Shown piece after piece: positions 59,508 to 64,000 of a stretch of DNA of 64,000 bases. Numbering within the stretch: position 1 is the first letter of the stretch; each line of letters begins with the position of its first letter. The notes under the pieces are model-generated. The model made no database searches, was not told the origin of the DNA, and was given only the letters and a program-made list of their open reading frames with translations. This DNA comes from JACVRW01 sp963803245 (GTDB lineage: Bacteria; Actinomycetota; Thermoleophilia; Solirubrobacterales; Thermoleophilaceae), in assembly GCA_963803245.1 (NCBI GenBank), contig CAWDLI010000017.1, forward strand, positions 186,001 to 250,000, in the 5' to 3' direction. Made by a program: the position numbers and the translations under genes.

Positions 59508-59598
59508 CGCCCTCAGCGGAGCCGGGCGCGCTCGCGCCCGCCGACCTGGTGCGGCTGACCGAGGCCACGGTCGCCTCCATCGCGCGCTGACGCGGCGC

Positions 59599-59604
59599 TA
59601 CGCT
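59599..59604 (+). promoter_or_regulatory. -10 box (TACGCT) of the acetyltransferase pseudogene
   Basis: TACGCT is followed by 8 nt and ATG 59613, the same short-leader arrangement as in neighbouring genes. Confidence 0.4.
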
Positions 59605-59612
59605 GGCCGCGA

Positions 59613-60013
59613 ATGGCCGCCGCGCCCGACCCGATGACGCTCCACCCGGTCCAGGGACAGAAGCGAGTCGTGTTCCTCAAGCCGCTGGTGAAGGACCCGA
59701 GGATCCAGGTCGGCGACTACACCTACTCGGCTACCGCGCGCTCGTCATGCCCGGGGTGAGCATCGGCCACGGGTCGGTCGTCGCGGCGGCGAGCGTGGTC
59801 ACCGCGGACGTGCCTCCGTACGCGGTCGTGGGCGGCAATCCAGCCCGCGTGCTGCGCCGCCGCTTCGAGGACGACGGCGTGGAGACGCTGCTCCGGGCCG
59901 CGTGGTGGAACTGGCCGGTGGAGCTGGTCACCGAGCACGCCCGGACGATCATGGCCGGGGAGCCGGCCGAGCTCGAGCGGATCGCGTCCGAGCACGGCCT
60001 CCTCGCCGGCTGA
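59613..60013 (+). pseudogene. Vat/CatB-type xenobiotic acetyltransferase with internal deletion
   Basis: The N-terminal 40 codons read MTLHPVQGQKRVVFLKPLVK and VGDYTY, the start of left-handed-beta-helix acetyltransferases of the streptogramin/chloramphenicol (Vat/CatB) family. After YTYS, near 59733, the frame jumps to the family's end: GYRALVMPGVSIGHGSVVAA and VGGNPARVLRRRF. About 90-100 residues of the helix core, which includes the usual active-site His, are missing, so the product cannot be active. The remaining 3' part is intact to 60013. Its promoter still looks normal. Confidence 0.82.
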
Positions 60014-60019
60014 GCGCCC

Positions 60020-60025
60020 TAGATT
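60020..60025 (+). promoter_or_regulatory. -10 box (TAGATT) of the DUF5996 gene
   Basis: TAGATT is followed by 7 nt and ATG 60033, consistent with leaderless transcription. Confidence 0.45.
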
Positions 60026-60032
60026 TGGACGC

Positions 60033-60959
60033 ATGCCCCGGCGACCCGTCTCGACAGCCTGGCCGCCCCTCCCCTACCAGGACTGGCAGCCCACCAAGCA
60101 GACGCTCCACCGCTACGTCCAGATGGTGGGCAAGGTCCGCATGGCGCTGATGCCGTTTCGCAACCACTGGTGGCACGTGACCCTCTACGTCTCGACTCGT
60201 GGGTTGACCACCGGGCCGATGCCGGTCGGTGACGGCAGGACGGTGGAGGTGGAGTTCGACCTGATCGGCCACGAGCTGAGGGTGCGCTCCAGCGACGGGC
60301 GCGCGGCGGGCTTCCCGCTCCGCGACCGGCTCGCCTGCGCCGACTTCTACCGCGACCTCTTCGCGGCCCTCCGGGAGGTCGGCGTGGAGGTGGAGATCCA
60401 TCCGGAGCCGTTCGATCTCGGCGACAGCCCCGCCTTTCCGGACGACACCGAGCACGACAGCTACGACGCCGACGCCGTCGAGCGCTGGTGGACGGTCCTG
60501 CGCTCGACCGACGGGGTGCTGGCCGGCTTCGCCTCCCGGTTCAACGGCAAGGCCAGCCCGGTGCAGATCTTCTGGCACGGCTTCGACCTGGCGCACGCGC
60601 GTTACTCCGGGCGGCGCGCCCCGGCGATCGAGGGAGCCGATGCCGTGACGAAGGAGGCGTACTCGCACGAGGTGATCGCCTTCGGCTGGTGGCCCGGCGA
60701 CGACCGGCGCAACCCGTACCCGGCGTTCTACGCGTACACGGCACCGGAGCCCGACGGATTGTCCGAGCAGCCGCTCCAGCCGGCGGAGGCCGAGTGGCAG
60801 GACACCGGCAACGGCTCGCTCGCGGTCCTGCCGTACGACGCGGTGTTGTCGGCGCCGGATCCCGCGGGAGTGCTGCTGGACTTCTACGAGAGCGCCTACC
60901 GCGCGGGCGTCACGGCGGCCGGCTGGGACGCCGAGTCGCTGAGCACCGGCCGGGCCTGA
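60033..60959 (+). CDS. DUF5996 family protein
   Basis: 308 residues, soluble. WPPLPYQDWQPTKQTLHRYV, RNHWWHVTLYVSTRGLTTGP, VEFDLIGHELRV and KASPVQIFWHGFDLAHARYS, then TKEAYSHEVIAFGWWPGD, identify the DUF5996 family. No biochemical role is known. The many Trp/His residues around a conserved FWH core suggest a small-molecule pocket. Single gene with a leaderless-type promoter. Confidence 0.9.
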   Translation: MPRRPVSTAWPPLPYQDWQPTKQTLHRYVQMVGKVRMALMPFRNHWWHVTLYVSTRGLTTGPMPVGDGRTVEVEFDLIGHELRVRSSDGRAAGFPLRDRLACADFYRDLFAALREVGVEVEIHPEPFDLGDSPAFPDDTEHDSYDADAVERWWTVLRSTDGVLAGFASRFNGKASPVQIFWHGFDLAHARYSGRRAPAIEGADAVTKEAYSHEVIAFGWWPGDDRRNPYPAFYAYTAPEPDGLSEQPLQPAEAEWQDTGNGSLAVLPYDAVLSAPDPAGVLLDFYESAYRAGVTAAGWDAESLSTGRA

Positions 60960-61026
60960 CGGCCGCAACCCCGTCCCGGGCGGCGTGTTCTCGGTGGGCA
61001 GCGACCCGACTACACGGAGGTAGGAA

Positions 61027-61713
61027 ATGACGAAGCGCATCCTGCGCCGGCGCCCCTCGCCCGCGCTGCTGATCGCCGCTGTAGCCCTGTTCGTGGCGCT
61101 GGGCGGAACCGCCTACGCACTGACGATCACGGGGGCGAACGTGAGGAACGGCTCACTCACCGGCGACGACATCCGCAACCGGTCCATCACCCAGGCCGAC
61201 CTGCGCGGACGCTCGCTCAAGGGCACCCTGATGCTGAAGGACTCGGTGGGCTACAACGCGGTGAAGGAAGAGGGCCTCGACGCCTCCAAGTTCAAGAAGG
61301 TCAAGAGCTCGGAGTCGGCCGACGCGATCGCCGGCGTGACCGTCCGCCGCTTCGACGCGGCGACGGTGGACCTGGGCGCCTCGACGGCCCTCGCGACGGT
61401 CGGGCCGTTCACGGTCACGGCGCGCTGCCGGGCAGACGGCACAGACCACGTCGCGGAGATCGTCCTGCAAACGAACCAGAACGGCTCGGCGGTCGACGGA
61501 GCCGACACGGACGCGTCGTTCGACATCGGCGAGACGGCTGCGCTGGTGCGCGCCCAGGCGGCCGCGGGCACGCCCGTGTTCAGCCAGGCGGCGTCCGGAG
61601 CGGCGATCGCCCCCGACGGCACGGAGATCCTCGGCCAGGAGCTGTACGCCGGCGCGAGCGTCGTTGGCCAGGCGGGCAAGTGCCGCTTCGGCGGGGTGCT
61701 CTACGTGGGCTGA
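61027..61713 (+). CDS. small exported/anchored protein with NGSLxxxDI-type repeats
   Basis: 228 residues. N-terminal hydrophobic helix (LLIAAVALFVALGGTAYALT) acting as signal or anchor, then short degenerate repeats: ANVRNGSLTGDDIRNRS and ITQADLRGRSLKGTLMLKDS. The C-terminal half is a Thr/Ala-rich beta region ending in AGKCRFGGVLYVG. The RPSPALLIAAVALFVALGGTAYA-type opening followed by NGSLTG/RNRSIT repeats is typical of Thermoleophilia genomes, and is one of the clearest lineage cues here. RBS GGAGGTAGG lies 3 nt before ATG 61027. Function unknown. Confidence 0.82.
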   Translation: MTKRILRRRPSPALLIAAVALFVALGGTAYALTITGANVRNGSLTGDDIRNRSITQADLRGRSLKGTLMLKDSVGYNAVKEEGLDASKFKKVKSSESADAIAGVTVRRFDAATVDLGASTALATVGPFTVTARCRADGTDHVAEIVLQTNQNGSAVDGADTDASFDIGETAALVRAQAAAGTPVFSQAASGAAIAPDGTEILGQELYAGASVVGQAGKCRFGGVLYVG

Positions 61714-61774
61714 TCCGGCGCTGGATGGCGCACAGGCCGCGTTTCGTCGCCGGCAGGGCGGGCATGCCTTGGAG

Positions 61775-62617
61775 ATGAGCTCTTCGACTGAACAGGTACC
61801 GCTCGTCCCGCTCGGCGGCGGCGTGGAGATCCCGCAACTCGGATTCGGCGTCTTCCAGATCCCGCCGGAGGACACCGCCGAGGTGACCACGCGCGCCTTC
61901 GAGACCGGCTACCGGCACATCGACACGGCCTCCGCCTACCGCAACGAGGCCGGCGTGGGTCAGGCCTACAGGGCCTCGGGCCTGGACCGCGAGGACGTGT
62001 TCATCACGACCAAGTGCTTCAACACCGACCATGGCTACGAGGAGGCCAAGCACGCGCTGCGGGCCAGCCTGGACCGGCTCGACCTGGCTTTCGTGGACCT
62101 CTACCTGATCCACTGGCCGCTTCCGGCTCACGACAAGTACGTGCAGACCTGGAAGGCGTTCATCGAGGCGCAGGAGGAGGGCCTCGTGCGCGCTATCGGC
62201 GTGTCGAACTTCCAGCCCGCGCACCTGCGCCGCCTCATCGCCGAGACCGGCGTCACGCCGACCGTCAACCAGGTGGAGCTCCACCCCCGCTTCCAGCAGC
62301 CCGGCCTGCGCCGCGAGCACGAGGAGCTCGGGATCGTGACCGAGGCCTGGAGCCCGCTCGCCCAGGGCGCGGTGCTGGACGACCGGGCGATCGTGGAGAT
62401 CGCGGAGGCGCACGACAAGACGCCCGGTCAGGTGGTGATCCGCTGGCACCTCCAGATCGGAAACGTGGTGTTCCCGAAGTCGGCCACGCCGGAGCGGATC
62501 GCGGAGAACTTCAACGTCTTCGACTTCCACCTGAGCGAGGGCGAGATGGCAGCGATCGAGGCCCTCGACGCCGGCGAGCGGAACGGGCCGGACCCGGACA
62601 CGTTCGTTCGCCCGTAG
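61775..62617 (+). CDS. aldo/keto reductase
   Basis: 280 residues, TIM-barrel NADPH-dependent reductase. The catalytic tetrad is visible: Asp and Tyr in YRHIDTASAYRNE, Lys in FITTKCFNTD and His in LIHWPLP. The rest (VRAIGVSNFQPAHLRRL, PKSATPERIAENFNVFDF) is normal for the DkgA/2,5-diketo-gluconate reductase group. Substrate unknown. ATG 61775 follows GGAG directly. Converges on the TolB-like gene. Confidence 0.92.
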   Translation: MSSSTEQVPLVPLGGGVEIPQLGFGVFQIPPEDTAEVTTRAFETGYRHIDTASAYRNEAGVGQAYRASGLDREDVFITTKCFNTDHGYEEAKHALRASLDRLDLAFVDLYLIHWPLPAHDKYVQTWKAFIEAQEEGLVRAIGVSNFQPAHLRRLIAETGVTPTVNQVELHPRFQQPGLRREHEELGIVTEAWSPLAQGAVLDDRAIVEIAEAHDKTPGQVVIRWHLQIGNVVFPKSATPERIAENFNVFDFHLSEGEMAAIEALDAGERNGPDPDTFVRP

Positions 62618-62625
62618 CGGCTCGG

Positions 62626-63495
62626 CTAGCGCGGTTGCCAGTCGGGGTTGAGCGCCTTCGGCACGACCGTGCGGGTCGCGCCGGACGCCAGGTCCCGGTG
62701 GATCAGCCGCGAGCCCTTGCCGGGCGCGAAGCGCACGTAGACGACGCTGCGCCCGTTCGGAGACCAGACCGGGTCCTGGCGGTCGAGCTTGTCCCGGGGG
62801 TCGAGCGCTCGGCGGCCCTTGCCGTCCGCGCCGACGAGGAAGAGCCGGTCGTCGTGGACGTAGACCAGCCGGGTGCCCGCCGGCGACCAGTCCTGGCCCG
62901 TGACCTCCCGCGAGTAGACCGTGCGGAGCTTCTTGCCGTTCGCGTTCATGGTGAATAGCCCGAAGCCGCCGATCGCGATCCGGTTGCGGATCGACCAGAC
63001 CGGCTCCACGGCCTCGGTCGCCACCCGCCGGAGCCCGGTCCCGTTCGTGCCGACCACGTAGACGTTGGGAGAGTCGAAGTCGGGCTGCCGGGTGAACACG
63101 AGGCGCCCGCCCCCCGGGGCCCATGACGGGTCCCCGCTCGCCTCGTCGGCCGGCTGGAGCAGCGCGTCGGTCACGACCTGGCGCACGAACTTGCCGTTGG
63201 CGCGGACGATGGCGATGCCCGCGGAGTTGGCCACCGCGAGGAAGCGGCCGTCACGCGACCAACCGGGCTCGCTGTCGTGACAGCGCCCGTCGCCGGCCGG
63301 CTTGGAGCACGGCAGGCGAATCAGCTTCGTGCCGTCGGCGCGCACCGTGTAGACGTGGCTCGACGCTCCGGTGCTGCGGTCGAACGCGATTCGCCCGTTG
63401 GCGCCCGGATACGAGGCCTCGGCCGCGGAGGGCAGCGCCACCGCCGGCAGGATCACCGCAGCCGTGCCGCACAGCGCTCGTGCTCGCCCGCGCAC
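62626..63495 (-). CDS. secreted TolB-like (PD40) beta-propeller protein
   Basis: 289 residues with signal peptide (AAVILPAVALPSAAEA). Repeated WSxDG/WSPxG blades of the PD40/TolB kind: EPGWSRDGRFLAVANS, DPSWAPGGGRLVFTRQ, TGQDWSPAGTRLVYVH, PVWSPNGRSVVYVR. Six to seven blades fit the length. A binding scaffold outside the membrane is likely, with no enzyme residues. Lies 9 nt from the YcaQ-type gene on the same strand. Confidence 0.85.
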   Translation of the reverse strand: MRGRARALCGTAAVILPAVALPSAAEASYPGANGRIAFDRSTGASSHVYTVRADGTKLIRLPCSKPAGDGRCHDSEPGWSRDGRFLAVANSAGIAIVRANGKFVRQVVTDALLQPADEASGDPSWAPGGGRLVFTRQPDFDSPNVYVVGTNGTGLRRVATEAVEPVWSIRNRIAIGGFGLFTMNANGKKLRTVYSREVTGQDWSPAGTRLVYVHDDRLFLVGADGKGRRALDPRDKLDRQDPVWSPNGRSVVYVRFAPGKGSRLIHRDLASGATRTVVPKALNPDWQPR

Positions 63496-63504
63496 ACGAC
63501 TCTT

Positions 63505-64000
63505 CTAACACCCTCCCCGGTCGACGCCGTCGAGGCCCGCAGCGCGCGCGAGCCGCTCGAGCGCGCGGCCGAGGCTCTCCCGGAGCGCCGCCGAGTCGCG
63601 CACCCGCGGCTCGCGGTGGAACGCAAGCAGGCGCAGCATTCCGGCCTTGCGGTCCGACTTGAGGTCGGCGCGCCCGACGATGCGGTCGCCGCGCAGGAGC
63701 GGCAGCACGTAGTAGCCGTAGACCCGCTGGGGCGCCGGCTTGTAGATCTCCATCACGTGATTGAAGGAGAAGAGGCGCTCCGCGAAGGGACGGTCCCAGA
63801 GCAGGTTGTCGAAGGGCGAGAGGAGCGTGGCTCCCGGCGACACGGTCTCACCCAGCTCGACCTCCCCGGGCACGAGCACGTCCGGCCCGCCGTCGTCCAC
63901 GCGCAGCCGGCGCAGCAGTCCCTCGGCCACGAGCGCCTCCACGTGCGGGCGCACCGCGGCGGTGCGCGAGGGCACCCGGTAGTGCTCCGCGATGCCGCTC
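63505..64000 (-). CDS. YcaQ-type winged-helix DNA glycosylase family protein (5' truncated by window edge)
   Basis: The frame is open to the right edge, so only the C-terminal 165 codons are visible. LLSPFDNLLWDRPFAERLFS, MEIYKPAPQRVYGYYVLPLL and IVGRADLKSDRKAGMLRLLA are the hallmark C-terminal blocks of the HTH_42/YcaQ family, whose characterised members unhook DNA interstrand crosslinks. The N-terminal helix-turn-helix region lies beyond position 64000. Only the in-window part is described. Confidence 0.88.
   Translation of the reverse strand, partial: SGIAEHYRVPSRTAAVRPHVEALVAEGLLRRLRVDDGGPDVLVPGEVELGETVSPGATLLSPFDNLLWDRPFAERLFSFNHVMEIYKPAPQRVYGYYVLPLLRGDRIVGRADLKSDRKAGMLRLLAFHREPRVRDSAALRESLGRALERLARAAGLDGVDRGGC

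Noticed and set aside
59508..59590. Short frame ALAPADLVRLTEATVASI ending in a stop, looks like the tail of a lost gene
   Set aside because: Only about 20 codons without a recognisable motif; too short to support a gene or family.
1..64000. Mobile elements or a genomic island
   Set aside because: No transposase, integrase, terminal inverted repeats, tRNA target or phage genes were recognised; composition appears uniform apart from the small region near 2 kb.

Overview
The window is very GC-rich, almost wall-to-wall coding DNA on both strands. I recognise it as actinobacterial, most likely class Thermoleophilia (Solirubrobacterales-like). The pointers are a small secreted protein starting MTKRILRRRPSPALLIAAVA with NGSLTGDDIRNRS-type repeats (61027-61713), DUF5996 and DUF2855 proteins, F420-type flavin enzymes, split LigD genes, secreted proteins with Pro/Gly linkers and basic C-terminal beta domains, and many leaderless genes with TANNNT -10 boxes 6-9 nt before the start codon. 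That placement is inference; there is no rRNA marker. I see no tRNA, rRNA, CRISPR array, transposase or phage gene, and no gene-free stretch longer than about 300 bp.

Layout. 1-3.1 kb: the end of a PucR-type regulator, an esterase, an ArsR-like regulator preceded by a sigma-region-4 remnant, and an alpha/beta hydrolase. 3.1-4.0 kb: a zinc-type ABC substrate-binding lipoprotein with a 15-bp Zur-like palindrome directly against its -10 box. 4.0-11.5 kb (minus strand): an eight-gene, mostly start/stop-overlapping operon with two polytopic sensor-like membrane proteins, a bare class III adenylate cyclase, a GAF-PP2C-HATPase (RsbU+RsbW) fusion, two STAS proteins, an unknown protein and a frameshifted FAD oxidoreductase. 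11.6-16.1 kb: a BTAD-AAA-TPR regulator and a PAS-PAS-GGDEF diguanylate cyclase. 16.2-23.0 kb: a sulfatase-like enzyme, a GT-C-like membrane protein, an MMPL transporter with a Gln-rich insert, a DUF488 protein and an AbrB-type membrane protein. 23.0-29.1 kb: a SNF2 helicase, an NlpC/P60 protein, a subtilase and a hydrolase. 29.2-34.0 kb: a sulfite-oxidase-like/flavin-reductase/propeller operon, a DUF3089 protein and a cupredoxin.

34-43 kb: a cupin, a doubly frameshifted hydrolase, an LLM oxidoreductase, a copper-related minus-strand operon (two paralogous small membrane proteins, a His-starting exported protein, CopC-CopD, YcnI), DUF2855, a DDN-like protein and a GAF-HD-GYP phosphodiesterase. 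43-50 kb: MreB, a DadA-like oxidase, LigD split into three coupled genes (PE, ligase, polymerase) and a frameshifted penicillin-acylase-like protein. 50.6-61 kb: an APC permease coupled to a LuxR-type ATPase regulator, a second MMPL transporter, a cNMP-binding protein, small proteins and a deleted Vat/CatB-type acetyltransferase. 61-64 kb: a secreted protein, an aldo/keto reductase, a TolB-like protein and a truncated YcaQ-type protein.

Themes that tie genes together: (i) nucleotide signalling. A cyclase-plus-partner-switch operon, a cNMP-binding protein, and a GGDEF and an HD-GYP gene that share the same sigma28/WhiG-like promoter layout. (ii) A five-copy intergenic element of about 38 bp (CCGGYTMRGG...CNCCGATG), four copies in divergent promoter regions. 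(iii) Metal handling (Zur box, copper operon, cupredoxin). (iv) An unusual density of single-base frameshifts in otherwise well-conserved genes, which may be real decay or assembly error.
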